A DNA stretch of 64,000 bases from Actinomycetospora sp. NBRC 106378 (lineage in GTDB: Bacteria; Actinomycetota; Actinomycetes; Mycobacteriales; Pseudonocardiaceae), in contig NZ_BSTT01000006.1 in assembly GCF_030269685.1 (NCBI RefSeq), positions 248,001 to 312,000 of the forward strand. Direction: 5' to 3'. The stretch's first letter is position 1. Each line of letters starts with the position of its first letter. Below are positions 39,383 through 49,145 of this stretch, one piece after another. Made by a program: the position numbers and the translations under genes. Below the pieces are notes generated by a model. That model made no database searches and was not told the DNA's origin. It worked only from the letters and a program-made list of their open reading frames with translations.

Positions 39383-39414
39383 GATATCCCGGGGAACTCT
39401 GGGGGATATCCCCC
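39383..39414. promoter_or_regulatory. Candidate operator: GATATCCC inverted repeat and GGGGGATATCCCCC
   Basis: In the divergent gap between the DUF2087 and AIM24 genes, GATATCCC (39383-39390) is inverted as GGGATATC (39403-39410) with a 12-nt spacer. The second half is itself a 14-bp perfect palindrome (39401-39414). AT-containing sites like this stand out in such GC-rich DNA. Confidence 0.5.
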
Positions 39415-39497
39415 TCGTTGACCGTCTGTGTCCGCCGCGAGGATGAACTCGCCCGGACCACTGGGCAGCAATCACCTCGAGTGACCGGGAGACGGCC

Positions 39498-40238
39498 GTG
39501 CGCAGCAACCTCTTCGCCCCCGAGAACCAGGAGCAGGAGTCGGCCCAGCCGGGGCTGCGTCTGCAGAACTCGAAGATGCTCAAGATCGAGCTCAACGGCG
39601 AGGCCATGGCCCGGCAGGGCTCGATGGTGGCCTACCAGGGCGACGTGCGCTTCGAGGCCAAGGGCTCCGGCGGCATCGGCAACTTCCTCAAGCAGAAGCT
39701 CACCGGCGAGGGCGTGCCGCTCATGAAGGTGACCGGTCGCGGCGACGTGTTCCTCGCGAACGCCGCCTCCGACGTGCACCTCATCGACCTCGAGGGCCCG
39801 AACGACGCCCTGACCATCAACGGCAAGAACGTGCTCGCGTTCGACTCCTCCCTGTCCTATGACATCCAGATGGTCTCGGGCGCCGGGTCGATGGGCGGCG
39901 CGGGCCTGTTCAACTGCGTGTTCCGGGGTCAGGGCCGACTCGCCATCACGTGCAAGGGCACGCCCGTGGTGCTGAACGTCGACGCCCCCACCTACGCCGA
40001 CCCGCAGGCGGCGATCGCCTGGTCCGCGGGCCTGCAGGTCGGGGTGCACCGCGCCGAGCAGTTCGGGCTGCGGACGCTCATGGGCCGCACCACCGGCGAG
40101 GCGTACACGATGGCGTTCGGTGGGCGCGGCTTCGTCATCGTGCAGCCGTGCGAGGAGATCCCGCTGGACATGGTCGCGGGCGGCGGCAGCGGCCAGGAGG
40201 CGGGCGTCGGCGGCGCGCTGGGCGGGTTGTTCCGCTAG
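39498..40238 (+). CDS. AIM24 family protein
   Basis: A 246-aa AIM24/TIGR00266-type protein with a trimeric-like beta-prism fold. The body reads MLKIELNGEAMARQGSMVAYQGDVRFEAK, then GEGVPLMKVTGRGDVFLA and a glycine-rich end. The GTG start at 39498 follows GGGAGACGGCC. Bacterial members are cytosolic or membrane-associated proteins of unknown role; the mitochondrial relative affects respiratory complex assembly. Confidence 0.85.
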   Translation: MRSNLFAPENQEQESAQPGLRLQNSKMLKIELNGEAMARQGSMVAYQGDVRFEAKGSGGIGNFLKQKLTGEGVPLMKVTGRGDVFLANAASDVHLIDLEGPNDALTINGKNVLAFDSSLSYDIQMVSGAGSMGGAGLFNCVFRGQGRLAITCKGTPVVLNVDAPTYADPQAAIAWSAGLQVGVHRAEQFGLRTLMGRTTGEAYTMAFGGRGFVIVQPCEEIPLDMVAGGGSGQEAGVGGALGGLFR

Positions 40239-40239
40239 C

Positions 40240-40277
40240 TTGACCTCGAGCGAGGTCGAGGTTGCACGGTGCTCGAC
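40240..40277 (+). promoter_or_regulatory. MerR-family-type promoter with operator between -35 and -10
   Basis: TTGACC (40240-40245) is followed by the inverted repeat ACCTCGA-6-TCGAGGT (40243-40249, 40256-40262) and a -10-like CACGGT at 40265-40270, spacing 19 bp. Overlong spacers carrying a palindrome are the mark of MerR-type activation. The inferred start of transcription is at or next to ATG 40278, so the message is probably leaderless. Confidence 0.6.
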
Positions 40278-40970
40278 ATGACCACCGTGCGACCTCCCAC
40301 CGACCCGGCCGAGCTGCACCGGCTGATGTCGCTCATGACCGGCGACGAGAAGCACTCCGCCGCGGCGACCTCCACCCTCGACGTGCTGCACGTGCTCTAC
40401 GACCGCGTGCTGCACGTCGACGCGGCCCACCCCGACGACCCGGTCCGCGACCGCTTCCTGCTCTCCAAGGGCCACGGCCCGATGGCGTACTACGCCGTGC
40501 TCGCCGCCCACGGGTTCCTCGACGAGGCCGAGCTCGCGACGTGGGCCCGTCCCGGCTCCCGGCTCGGCCTGCACCCCGACCGGGTGCTGGTACCCGGCGT
40601 CGAGATCGGGTCGGGGTCGCTCGGGCACGGTCTCCCGCTCGCCGTCGGGACCGCGCTCGGGCTGCGGATCCGCGGGCTGACCACGCCCCGGGTGTACGTC
40701 CTGGTCGGCGACGCCGAGCTCGACGAGGGCTCCAACCACGAGGCCCTCGCCTACGCCGGGCGCTCCGGGATGTCGAACCTGACGACGGTCGTGGTCGACA
40801 ACGACTCCGCGACCCACCGCGGCGACCTCGCCGAGCTGTTCCTCGCCGAGGGGTGGCGTGCGATCACCGTCGACGGCCGTGACCACGACGTCCTCGAGAC
40901 CGCCCTGACCGCCGCACACGACGACCGGCCGCTCGTGGTGATCGCCGTCGTCGAGTCGAAGGAGTCGTGA
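40278..40970 (+). CDS. Transketolase-like protein, N-terminal (ThDP pyrophosphate) subunit
   Basis: A 230-aa protein covering the first transketolase domain. It has LLSKGHGPMAYYAVLAAHG, GSGSLGHGLPLAVGTALG and the ThDP/Mg motif VGDAELDEGSNHEAL, with NDSATHRG after it. The C-terminal domains are encoded by the next gene, which starts within its stop codon, giving the split transketolase arrangement known in archaea and some bacteria. ATG 40278 is favoured by the leaderless promoter; GTG 40269 is an alternative. The actual sugar or aldehyde substrate is unknown. Confidence 0.88.
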   Translation: MTTVRPPTDPAELHRLMSLMTGDEKHSAAATSTLDVLHVLYDRVLHVDAAHPDDPVRDRFLLSKGHGPMAYYAVLAAHGFLDEAELATWARPGSRLGLHPDRVLVPGVEIGSGSLGHGLPLAVGTALGLRIRGLTTPRVYVLVGDAELDEGSNHEALAYAGRSGMSNLTTVVVDNDSATHRGDLAELFLAEGWRAITVDGRDHDVLETALTAAHDDRPLVVIAVVESKES

Positions 40971-41821
40971 TGACCACCGCGACCACCACGAGCACCATGC
41001 GCGAGGCGTTCCTGCACGCCACCGCCGCCGCGATCGACGCCGACGACCGCACGGTCCTCGTCCTCGCCGACATCTCCGCGGGCGCCGAGCCCGTTCCCGA
41101 CCTGATGCGGCGGCACCCGGACCGCGTCGTGAACGTCGGTATCCGGGAGCAGCTGATGCTCGGTGCGGCCGGCGGACTGGCGCTCACCGGTCTGCGCCCG
41201 GTCGTGCACTCCTACGCGCCGTTCCTCGTCGAGCGCCCCTACGAGTCGCTCAAGCTCGACCTCGGCCACCAGGGCGTCGGGGCGGTGCTGGTCTCGATCG
41301 GCGCCTCCTACGACCAGCCCGGCATCGGCCGGACCCACGAGGCCCCCGAGGACGTCGCCGTCGTCGACACCCTCCCCGGCTGGACGATCCACGTGCCCGG
41401 GCACCCCGAGGAGGCCGACCGGCTGGTCCGGGAGTCGATCGACGGCGACGGCCTGGTCTATGTCCGACTGTCGAGCGCGACGAACGCGGCGCCCCACCAC
41501 GGCGACGGACTGCAGACGGTCCGGCGCGGGTCGCCCGACGACGTCGTGATCGCCGTCGGCCCGACCCTCGACCGGGTGCTCGCCACCGCCCGCCCCGACG
41601 CGACCGTGCTCTACACCTCGACGGTGCGCCCCTTCGACGCCGCCGGGCTGCGCGCCGCCGTCGGGGAGGTCCCGACGGTGACGATGGTCGAGCCCTACCT
41701 GGAGGGAACCTCCGCCCGCGTGGTCGCCGAGGCGCTGTCCGACCGGCCCCACCGCACCGTCATGATCGGGTACCCGCGCGAGGAGTCGCACCGGTACGGC
41801 GACCACGACCTGCCGCTCTAG
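40970..41821 (+). CDS. Transketolase-like protein, C-terminal (pyrimidine-binding) subunit
   Basis: A 283-aa partner of the preceding subunit. It holds the ThDP pyrimidine domain (VNVGIREQLMLGAAGGLALTG with the catalytic Glu) and YAPFLVERPYESLKLD, followed by the transketolase C-terminal domain (VLYTSTVRPFDAAGL, MVEPYLEGTSA). The start overlaps the upstream stop (TGATG), so both chains are made in equal amounts. The stop shares a CTAG with the convergent hydrolase gene. Confidence 0.88.
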   Translation: MTTATTTSTMREAFLHATAAAIDADDRTVLVLADISAGAEPVPDLMRRHPDRVVNVGIREQLMLGAAGGLALTGLRPVVHSYAPFLVERPYESLKLDLGHQGVGAVLVSIGASYDQPGIGRTHEAPEDVAVVDTLPGWTIHVPGHPEEADRLVRESIDGDGLVYVRLSSATNAAPHHGDGLQTVRRGSPDDVVIAVGPTLDRVLATARPDATVLYTSTVRPFDAAGLRAAVGEVPTVTMVEPYLEGTSARVVAEALSDRPHRTVMIGYPREESHRYGDHDLPL

Positions 41822-42576
41822 GCCAGGAACCCCTCGAGCAGGACCGGGAGCGCCGGGTGACCGGTGACCTGCATGTGCGTCGTCCCGGGCAGGATCGCGA
41901 GCTGCGAGCCGGCGACGAGGTCGACCATGAGCGCGGCGTGCTCGAGGGTGGTGAAGTCCCGGTCGCCCTGCACGAACAGGACCGGGGCGGTGATCCCCGC
42001 GAGCGCCTCGTCGCTCCAGCCGCGCAGGTCGGCGGCGGAGCTCGACAGCGTCGTCATGAAGTCCTGGAAGTGGTCCGGGTGCGGGGAGAGCCGCGCGTAG
42101 GTCTCCGACATCGCGGTGAAGTCCTCGGCGGTGGGCATGCGATCGGAGGTGGCGTGCTTCGCCGAGTCCATCAGGTCGGGGTGCATGCCCTCCGGCCGCA
42201 CGGTGACCGACGCGGCGACCACGGAGAGGACGCGGTCGGGGTGGGAGACCGCGAGCTCCATCGCCACCGCCCCGCCCATGCTGTGGCCGAGCACGTGCGC
42301 GGCGCCGATCCCGAGGTGGTCGAGCAGCGCGACGACGTCGGCGGCGGAGTTCGCGGGGGTGATCTCGCGGTCGATGTCGGCGGTGCGACCGTGCCCCTGC
42401 AGCTCCACCGCGATCACCCGGTGCCGCGTCGCGAGGCCCGGGATCAGGTCCCGGAACGCGATCTCGATGTTGAGCAGGCCCCCGTGCAGCAGCACGAGCG
42501 GCGTGCCAGCGTTGCCGTGCACCTCGTGGTAGAGGTGCAGCCCGTTGACGTCGGCGTACGCGGCGGTGTCGTTCAT
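41818..42576 (-). CDS. Alpha/beta hydrolase
   Basis: A 252-aa alpha/beta hydrolase. The oxyanion region reads PLVLLHGGLLNIEIAF, the nucleophile elbow GHSMGGAVAMELA has the catalytic Ser near residue 96, the acid lies in FVQGDRDFTT, and the His in LPGTTHMQVTGHP. A GGAGGAACC-type ribosome binding site precedes ATG 42576. The substrate is unknown. It is a single gene, convergent with the transketolase pair. Confidence 0.88.
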   Translation of the reverse strand: MNDTAAYADVNGLHLYHEVHGNAGTPLVLLHGGLLNIEIAFRDLIPGLATRHRVIAVELQGHGRTADIDREITPANSAADVVALLDHLGIGAAHVLGHSMGGAVAMELAVSHPDRVLSVVAASVTVRPEGMHPDLMDSAKHATSDRMPTAEDFTAMSETYARLSPHPDHFQDFMTTLSSSAADLRGWSDEALAGITAPVLFVQGDRDFTTLEHAALMVDLVAGSQLAILPGTTHMQVTGHPALPVLLEGFLA

Positions 42577-42667
42577 GGTTCCTCCCGGATCCGGTCTCTG
42601 ACCGGACGTCGGATGGACCCAAGGCTTTTCGACGAGCCCCGCGAGATTTCTCGCGCGGGACCCGTCG

Positions 42668-44371
42668 TCAGGACCCGAGCTGGCGGCGCACGGCCTCCGG
42701 ACCGGCCGCGAGCAGCAGCGTCGGCAGGCGCGGCCCGGTCTCCGAGCCGACGAGCGCCCGGTAGAGCAGCACGAAGAAGCGGCGCTGCGCGGCCTTCAGC
42801 TCGTCGGTCGGCTTCGTGTCCAGCGGCAGGCCGGCCTGCTGCTTCGGCACGCCGTAGACGAGCGTCGTCAGGCCCTCGAGCGACCAGTCCTGCTCGAGCC
42901 CGTCGAGCAGCAACCGCAGCGACTCGCGGTCGGTGTCGTCGAGCGAGGACAGCAGCGCCGTGTCCGGGGCCGCCAGCAGCCGCGTGTGCGACTCCTCGGG
43001 CATGTAGTGCTCGACCCACGCCTCCGCACGGTCCAACCGCGGGCGCAGGTCGTCGAGGGTGACCGGCTCCTCGGGGTCGCTCGACACCAGGCCGGTGAGG
43101 ATGCGGCCGAGCTGCTCCGGGTCGCCGGTGGTGACGTCGACGACGGAGGTGAGGGTCCGGAACGACACCGGCTGCGGCGTGGTCGGCAGGGGCCGCTCCG
43201 CCGTCGCGACCGACCGCGCGTGCCCGAGCGCCTCGATCGGCGGGGCGGTGCCGCCCGCGACCTTGCGCGAGAGCGCATCCCACTCGTCGTAGAGCCGGGA
43301 GAGCTCGGCGTCGAACGCGACCTTGATGGCCTGGTTCGGACGACGACGGGCGTAGAGCCAGCGCAGCAGCGGCGCCTCGAAGACCTCGAGTGCCGACGAC
43401 GGGGTCGGTACGCCGCCCTTCGACGACGACATCTTGGCCTGCCCCGAGATGCCGACGAAGGCGTACATCGGGCCGATCGGCTGCCGGCCGCCGAAGATCT
43501 CCGACACCAGCAGACCGCCGACCTCGTACGACGACCCCGGTGACGAGTGGTCCACCCCGCTCGGCTCGAAGTCGACGCCCTCGTAGGCCCAGCGCATGGG
43601 CCAGTCGACCTTCCACACGAGCTTGCCGCGCGTGAACTCCGACAGCTGCACGGTCTCCGACGACCCGCACGCGCAGGTGAAGGTCATCTCGGTGGAGTCG
43701 TCGTCGTAGGCGACGATCGTGGTGTCGTCCTTGCCGCACGCCGAGCAGAACGGCTTGTAGGGGAAGTACTCCCCGGTCGCCGAGCCGACCGCCTCGTCGT
43801 CGGGACCCTCCTCGACGTCGTCGCCCTCGGGGAGGGTCTTCTTCGTGCGGAAGCGACCCAGCACCGCGTCGATGCGCGAGCGCTCGCGCATGGCGAGCAG
43901 TGTCTGCGCGACGTAGGCGCCCGAGGTGTACATCTGCGTCTGCGAGATCCCGCGGAACGGCACGCCGAGCTCGTCCAGCGCCGCGATCATCGGCGCCTTG
44001 AAGTGCTCGGCCCAGTTCGGGTGCGCGCTGCCGCGCGGTGCCGGGACCGCCGTGAGCGGCTTGCCGATGTGCTCGGCCCAGGAGTCGTCGATGCCCTCGA
44101 CGCCCTTCGGCACGCGGCGGAAACGGTCGAAGTCGTCCCAGGAGATGACGTGCTCGCACGGGATGCCGCGACGGCGGATCTCGTCGGCGACCAGGTGGGG
44201 GGTGAGGACCTCGCGCAGGTTGCCCAGGTGGATCGGCCCGGACGGGCTCAATCCGCTCGCGCAGACGATGGTGCGCCCCGGCTCGGCCTTGGCGACGACG
44301 TCGTCGGCGAGGGTCGCCACCCAGTCCTGCGAGGTCGACTCGGCGGCCTCACCGCCGCGCTTGCGGGCCAT
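42668..44371 (-). CDS. lysS: Lysyl-tRNA synthetase, class I
   Basis: A 567-aa class I LysRS (archaeal type), unrelated in fold to the common class II enzyme. The HIGH signature appears as SGPIHLGNLRE near residue 44 and KMSKS as KMSSSKGGVPTP near residue 315. A zinc-binding insertion has FCSACGKDD and FTCACGSSE. Several actinobacteria use this form alone or beside a class II copy; no class II lysS is in the window. The open frame extends no further than ATG 44371. Confidence 0.95.
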   Translation of the reverse strand: MARKRGGEAAESTSQDWVATLADDVVAKAEPGRTIVCASGLSPSGPIHLGNLREVLTPHLVADEIRRRGIPCEHVISWDDFDRFRRVPKGVEGIDDSWAEHIGKPLTAVPAPRGSAHPNWAEHFKAPMIAALDELGVPFRGISQTQMYTSGAYVAQTLLAMRERSRIDAVLGRFRTKKTLPEGDDVEEGPDDEAVGSATGEYFPYKPFCSACGKDDTTIVAYDDDSTEMTFTCACGSSETVQLSEFTRGKLVWKVDWPMRWAYEGVDFEPSGVDHSSPGSSYEVGGLLVSEIFGGRQPIGPMYAFVGISGQAKMSSSKGGVPTPSSALEVFEAPLLRWLYARRRPNQAIKVAFDAELSRLYDEWDALSRKVAGGTAPPIEALGHARSVATAERPLPTTPQPVSFRTLTSVVDVTTGDPEQLGRILTGLVSSDPEEPVTLDDLRPRLDRAEAWVEHYMPEESHTRLLAAPDTALLSSLDDTDRESLRLLLDGLEQDWSLEGLTTLVYGVPKQQAGLPLDTKPTDELKAAQRRFFVLLYRALVGSETGPRLPTLLLAAGPEAVRRQLGS

Positions 44372-44402
44372 CAGAGCCGTCCCCCGTCGCTGCGCTCGCC
44401 CA

Positions 44403-45197
44403 TCAGCGATCCCGCACCGGGTTCGTCAGCGTGCCGATGCCCTCGACGGTCACCGACACCGTCTGGCCGTCGACCATCGGACCGACACCGGCGGGGGTGC
44501 CGGTGAGGATCGTGTCGCCGGGCAGCAGCGTCATCACCCGCGAGATGTAGGCGATCTGCTTCTCGATGCCGTGGATGAGCATGCTCGTGCGCGACTTCTG
44601 CACCGAAGCGCCGTCGAGCGTCGTCTCGATCGCGAGGTCGGACGGGTCGAGCTGCGTCTCGATCCACGGTCCGAGCGGGCAGAAGGTGTCGTACCCCTTC
44701 GCCCGGGTCCACTGCCCGTCGGAGGACTGCAGGTCGCGGGCGGTGACGTCGTTCGCGACGGTGTACCCGAGCACCACGTCCTTCGCCCGCGCCTCGGGCA
44801 CGTCGCGGCACGGCACCCCGATCACGACGGCGAGCTCGCCCTCGTAGTCCACCCGCTCGGAGTCGGCGGGGCGCAGGATCGGCAGGCCCGGGCCGATCAC
44901 GCTCGTCGACGGCTTCATGAAGATCAGCGGGTTGGCCGGGGCGTCGCCGCCGCCCATCTCGGCCACGTGCTCGGCGTAGTTCTTGCCGATGCAGACCACC
45001 TTCGACGGCAGAATCGGCGCGAGCAGGCGGACGTCCGCGAGCGGCCACGTGCGGCCGGTGAAGGTCGGGTCGCCGAACGGGTGCTCCGCGATCTCGGCGC
45101 AGATGTCCCCGCTCTCGGGGCTGCCACCGGCGGCGGTGGGCGACTGGAGGGCGGCGAACGAGACACCGTCGGCGTGGGAGATCCGAGCAAGACGCAC
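44403..45197 (-). CDS. Fumarylacetoacetate hydrolase-family protein
   Basis: A 264-aa FAH-fold hydrolase/isomerase. It has KVVCIGKNYAEHVAEMGG, FMKPSTSVIGPG, the metal-binding glutamates in DYEGELAVVIG, YTVANDVTARDLQ, and LLPGDTILTGTPAGVGPM. Family members cleave C-C bonds or act as acylpyruvases or oxaloacetate decarboxylases. The position beside lysS and near leuB/serA corresponds to the FAH gene next to gltX in mycobacteria (Rv2993c). GTG 45197 is preferred because it gives the usual MRLARI start. Confidence 0.88.
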   Translation of the reverse strand: MRLARISHADGVSFAALQSPTAAGGSPESGDICAEIAEHPFGDPTFTGRTWPLADVRLLAPILPSKVVCIGKNYAEHVAEMGGGDAPANPLIFMKPSTSVIGPGLPILRPADSERVDYEGELAVVIGVPCRDVPEARAKDVVLGYTVANDVTARDLQSSDGQWTRAKGYDTFCPLGPWIETQLDPSDLAIETTLDGASVQKSRTSMLIHGIEKQIAYISRVMTLLPGDTILTGTPAGVGPMVDGQTVSVTVEGIGTLTNPVRDR

Positions 45198-45207
45198 GCC
45201 GACCACC

Positions 45208-46140
45208 CTAGTCGCCGGGCCGGATCAGCTCCCCGGCCGCCATCGGCTCCTCGTCGGCCACGCGGCTCCAGTCCCCGGCCCGTCCGAGCTCGGCGTTCAG
45301 GGTCGCGAGGTCCGTGCGGGGCACGGCGAGCCAGGCCCCCTGGTCGGACCAGGTCCACGCCAGCGGGACCTCGGGCAGCGCCCGTGCCACGGCCGCGTGC
45401 AGCACCGTCGAGAGGTACTTCGGGTGGCTCGCCCAGCTCAACGGAAGGGCCTTCCCGACGACGGCGAGGGTCAGCTCGGTCCGACGCTCCCCCACCTCCA
45501 GGTGCTCGACCGTGATGTCGGCCCCGGTGAGGCGGGCCAGGTCGGCGACCTGCTCGCGCAGGGTGTCCTCGAGCTGCTCGACGTGGCTGTCGTGGAAGGC
45601 GAGCGCCCGCATCGGGGCGGGGTCGGCCTCCGGGTGCCAGTACTCGATCTCCCACAACCCCGAGAGCACGGTGGCGGCCGTGACCGGTTCGCCCGCGTCG
45701 GCCACCGCCTCCATGAGGTCGACCGGCCGCGGGGGGCGCGGCCGGAAGAGGCCGGCGCGGTCGAGGACGCCGACCACCCGGGCCAGCTCGGCGCGCCCCC
45801 CGACCGAGAGCTCCGGCGGGGAGGAGCGTTCCGGGGCGGGCGGGGCCGGCACCCTCGCCGGCACCCCCACCGGCACCGGGCCGGCGTCGGGGACCCGCGG
45901 GGTGACCCGCCAGCCGCCGACGGGGCCGGACTCCCGCTCCGCGCGGGCCGCCTTCGCGGCACGGCGATGGCGCACGGCCACCGTCGAGAACCCGACGAGG
46001 GCGACGACGGCGAGCCCGGTCAGCGGCCACGGGTTGCCCAGGCTCCCGGGGCCGAGGGCGAGGTAGAGGAAGTACCCGGAGACGACGAGACCTCCTGCGC
46101 CCCAGAGCAGGGCGAGGAGGTCGTCGAGGGAGCCGCGCAC
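45208..46140 (-). CDS. Two-TM membrane protein of unknown function
   Basis: A 310-aa protein with two N-terminal membrane helices (LWGAGGLVVSGYFLYLALG and WPLTGLAVVALVGFSTVAV), a Pro-rich linker, and a soluble C-terminal domain rich in Leu/Glu (HVEQLEDTLREQVADLARLTG, ELTLAVVGKALPL). It lies 3 nt after leuB and 10 nt before the FAH gene on the same strand, so it is in the same operon. No named domain was recognised. Confidence 0.7.
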   Translation of the reverse strand: MRGSLDDLLALLWGAGGLVVSGYFLYLALGPGSLGNPWPLTGLAVVALVGFSTVAVRHRRAAKAARAERESGPVGGWRVTPRVPDAGPVPVGVPARVPAPPAPERSSPPELSVGGRAELARVVGVLDRAGLFRPRPPRPVDLMEAVADAGEPVTAATVLSGLWEIEYWHPEADPAPMRALAFHDSHVEQLEDTLREQVADLARLTGADITVEHLEVGERRTELTLAVVGKALPLSWASHPKYLSTVLHAAVARALPEVPLAWTWSDQGAWLAVPRTDLATLNAELGRAGDWSRVADEEPMAAGELIRPGD

Positions 46141-46143
46141 GGC

Positions 46144-47190
46144 TCAGGCCAGGCTGCGGGTTCCCGCGACGCTGGAGACCAGGGCGGCGAGGCGGTCGCC
46201 GACCGCACTGGTGCCGCCCGGGTTCTGGTGGTCGCGGGTGGCGAGGTCGAACGCGACGGCGGCCTCGACGCGGCGGGCCAGCTCGGGCTCGCCGAGGTGG
46301 TCGAGCAGCAGCGCGACCGACAGCACGGCGGCCGTCGGGTCGGCGATGCCCTTGCCGGCGATGTCCGGGGCCGAGCCGTGGACCGGCTCGAACATGCTCG
46401 GGTTGGCGCGGCTGACGTCGAGGTTGCCCGACGCCGCGAGCCCGATGCCACCGGTGACCGCGGCCGCGAGGTCGGTGAGGATGTCGCCGAACAGGTTGTC
46501 GGTGACGATCACGTCGTAGCGCGACGGGTCGGTGACCAGGTGGATCGTCGTCGAGTCGACGTGCTGGTAGTCGACCGAGACGTCCGGGTGCTCGAGCGAG
46601 ACCTCCTCGACCACGCGCGACCACAACGAGCCGGCGTGGGTGAGGACGTTGGTCTTGTGCACCAGGGTCAGCTTGCGGCGCGGGCGGTTCGCGGCGCGGG
46701 TGAAGGCGTCGCGGACGACCCGCTCCACCCCGAAGGCCGTGTTGATGCTGACCTCGGTCGCGATCTCCTGCGGGGTGTCCTTCCGCAGCAGCCCGCCGGT
46801 GCCGGCGTAGGGGCCCTCGGTGCCCTCGCGCACCACGACGAGGTCGACCTCGGGCTGCGCTGACAGCGGCCCACGCACCCCCGGGTAGAGCCGGGCCGGC
46901 CGCAGGTTGACGTGGTGGTCGAGCTCGAAGCGCAGGCGCAGCAGCAGCCCGCGCTCGAGGATGCCGCTGGGCACCGACGGGTCGCCGACGGCGCCCAGGA
47001 GGATCGCGTCGTGCTCGCGCAGCTCGGTGAGCACCGACTCGGGCAGCAGCTCGCCGGTGGAGTGCCAGCGGGCGGCGCCGAGGTCGTAGTGCGTCGACTC
47101 GATCTGCGGGGCCAGCTCGGAGAGGACCTTGAGGGCCTCGTTGGTGACCTCCGGTCCGATGCCGTCTCCGGGAACCACCGCGAGTCGCAT
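46144..47190 (-). CDS. leuB: 3-isopropylmalate dehydrogenase
   Basis: Oxidative decarboxylation of 3-isopropylmalate in leucine synthesis. The 348-aa protein begins [21 protein letters not shown] and has [14 protein letters not shown] and [15 protein letters not shown]. The metal- and NAD-binding block [27 protein letters not shown] is followed by [20 protein letters not shown]. It is encoded downstream of serA on the same strand, as in mycobacteria. Confidence 0.96.
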   Translation of the reverse strand: MRLAVVPGDGIGPEVTNEALKVLSELAPQIESTHYDLGAARWHSTGELLPESVLTELREHDAILLGAVGDPSVPSGILERGLLLRLRFELDHHVNLRPARLYPGVRGPLSAQPEVDLVVVREGTEGPYAGTGGLLRKDTPQEIATEVSINTAFGVERVVRDAFTRAANRPRRKLTLVHKTNVLTHAGSLWSRVVEEVSLEHPDVSVDYQHVDSTTIHLVTDPSRYDVIVTDNLFGDILTDLAAAVTGGIGLAASGNLDVSRANPSMFEPVHGSAPDIAGKGIADPTAAVLSVALLLDHLGEPELARRVEAAVAFDLATRDHQNPGGTSAVGDRLAALVSSVAGTRSLA

Positions 47191-47333
47191 GTCCAGTCTT
47201 CCTCCCCCGACGGGCCGACCTCGATGGTGCGACCGGGCCTCACCTGCGGTGGAGGCTACCGCGCGTGTCGGCCGGACTCCGCACCGGATCACTCCATGGG
47301 ATGTCCCCGTACCCGCGTTGCCCGATCCGACCC

Positions 47334-48902
47334 TCAGCCGAACGGGATCATTCGGGTGGTCCGGGCCTGCAGCGTGCTCCCGATCGGGGCCAGGACGTCC
47401 TCCGGGACCGCCCGGTCGACGCGCAGGAGCATGAGCGACGAGCCCCGGTCCCGCGTCTGCGAGAGCTGCGCGGCCTCGATGTTCACCCCCGATTCGCCCA
47501 ACCGGGTGCCCACCAGGCCCATCGCCCCGGGCCGGTCGGTGTACTCGAAGAGCAGCACGTGGCCCTCGGCGCGCAGGTCGAACGACCGCCCGTTGATCTC
47601 GACCAACTTCTCGACCTGGTCGGTGCCGGTGAGCGCGCCGGACACGGTGGTGCCGTCGGCGCGCAGCGTGACGAGGCTGCGGTGGTTCGGGCTCTCGCTG
47701 GCGGTCTCGACGCTCACCCGGACACCCCGCTCGGCCGCCAGGGCCGGGGCGTTGACGAACGTGACCGGCTCGTCGACGACCTCGCCGAACACGCCGCGCA
47801 GCGCGGCCAGCTCCAGGACCCCGACGTCCTCGTGCGCGAGCTCGCCGCGCACCTCGACGACGATCGACTCCGGCTGCCCCACGAGGGTCGACAGCAGCGT
47901 GCCCAGCTTCTGCGTGACGCCGAGCCACGGCCGGACCTCCTCGCCGACCGCCCCGCCCTGCACGTTGACCGCGTCGGGCACGAAGTCGCCGCGCAGCGCC
48001 CGGAGCACGGAGTGGGCGACGTCGGTGCCCGCGCGGTCCTGCGCCTCGGCGGTCGACGCACCGAGGTGCGGGGTCGCCGTGACCTGCTCGAGCTCGAACA
48101 GCGGACTGTGGGTGGTCGGCTCGGTGACGTAGACGTCCACGCCGGCGCCGGCCACGTGCCCGGAGCGGATCGCCTCGGCCAGCGCGTCCTCGTCGACGAG
48201 CCCGCCGCGGGCGGCGTTGACGACGATGACGCCGGGCTTCGTCCGCGCCAGCGCCTCCTTCCCGATCAGCCCCTGCGTCTCGGGGGTCTTCGGCAGGTGG
48301 ATCGTCATCATGTCGGCGCGGGTCAGCAGCTCGTCCAGCTCCACGAGTTCGATCCCGAGCTGGGCGGCACGGCTGGCCGGCAGGTACGGGTCGTAGGCGA
48401 TCACGTGGGTGTCGAAGGCCTTGATGCGGCTCGCGAACAGCTGGCCGATCTTCCCGAGCCCGATCACCCCGACCGTCTTGCCCTGGATCTCGACGCCCGT
48501 GTAGCGGCTGCGGGCCCACTCGCCGCGGCGCAGGGCGGCGTCGGCGGCGGGGATGTGCCGGGCGGTCGCGAGCAGCAGGGCGAGGGCGTGCTCCGCGGCC
48601 GAGACGATGTTGGAGACCGGGGCGTTCACGACCATCACGCCGGCCGCCGTCGCCGCCGGCACGTCGACGTTGTCGAGCCCGACCCCGGCGCGCCCGACCA
48701 CGGTCAGCCGCCGCTGCGCCGCGAACACCTCCGCGTCGACCTGCGTGGCGCTGCGCACGAGCAGGGCGTCCGCGTCGGCGACCGCCGCGAGCAGGGCCGC
48801 CCGGTCGGTCCCGTCGACCAGCCGGACCTCCACCTCGTCGCCGAACACCTCCAGCGCCGACGGGGCGAGCTTCTCGGCCATCAGGACGACGGGCTTCGAC
48901 AT
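47334..48902 (-). CDS. serA: D-3-phosphoglycerate dehydrogenase
   Basis: The first enzyme of serine synthesis. The 522-aa protein is the long actinobacterial type. It has a substrate domain, an NAD-binding domain with [15 protein letters not shown], catalytic Arg in [15 protein letters not shown] and His in [17 protein letters not shown]. The allosteric substrate-binding domain and a C-terminal ACT domain ([20 protein letters not shown]) follow. ACT-mediated serine inhibition is expected. ATG 48902 begins [20 protein letters not shown]. The 143-nt gap to leuB shows no clear hairpin. Confidence 0.96.
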   Translation of the reverse strand: MSKPVVLMAEKLAPSALEVFGDEVEVRLVDGTDRAALLAAVADADALLVRSATQVDAEVFAAQRRLTVVGRAGVGLDNVDVPAATAAGVMVVNAPVSNIVSAAEHALALLLATARHIPAADAALRRGEWARSRYTGVEIQGKTVGVIGLGKIGQLFASRIKAFDTHVIAYDPYLPASRAAQLGIELVELDELLTRADMMTIHLPKTPETQGLIGKEALARTKPGVIVVNAARGGLVDEDALAEAIRSGHVAGAGVDVYVTEPTTHSPLFELEQVTATPHLGASTAEAQDRAGTDVAHSVLRALRGDFVPDAVNVQGGAVGEEVRPWLGVTQKLGTLLSTLVGQPESIVVEVRGELAHEDVGVLELAALRGVFGEVVDEPVTFVNAPALAAERGVRVSVETASESPNHRSLVTLRADGTTVSGALTGTDQVEKLVEINGRSFDLRAEGHVLLFEYTDRPGAMGLVGTRLGESGVNIEAAQLSQTRDRGSSLMLLRVDRAVPEDVLAPIGSTLQARTTRMIPFG

Positions 48903-49005
48903 GCTTCTCCCCCGGGTCGGCGGCGGTGCTGACTCCGCGCACATCGTGCCGTACGCCACACCCTGGGTCGATAGACCTCACTCCCGGCTCACCCGGCCCC
49001 GCTTC

Positions 49006-49130
49006 GTCAGCAATGGCACAGCACTGACACCTGACGTCAGGACGGCGCCACTCGCACATCACCGTTCCGCGCTCCGCGGATCAGCAATGGCACAGCGCTG
49101 ACACCTGACGTCAGAACGGCGCCACTCGCA
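49006..49130 (+). repeat. Family B double unit, left (two 51-bp copies, B5 and B6)
   Basis: Two direct 51-bp copies at 49006-49056 and 49080-49130, separated by 23 nt (period 74). Each has the palindrome GTCAGCAATGGCACAGC-type followed by GACACCTGACGTCAG and ends GGCGCCACTCGCA. The right unit (50268-50392) is the same structure in inverted orientation with the same 74-nt period. Confidence 0.92.
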
Positions 49131-49145
49131 GGTCTCGCGCAGGCC

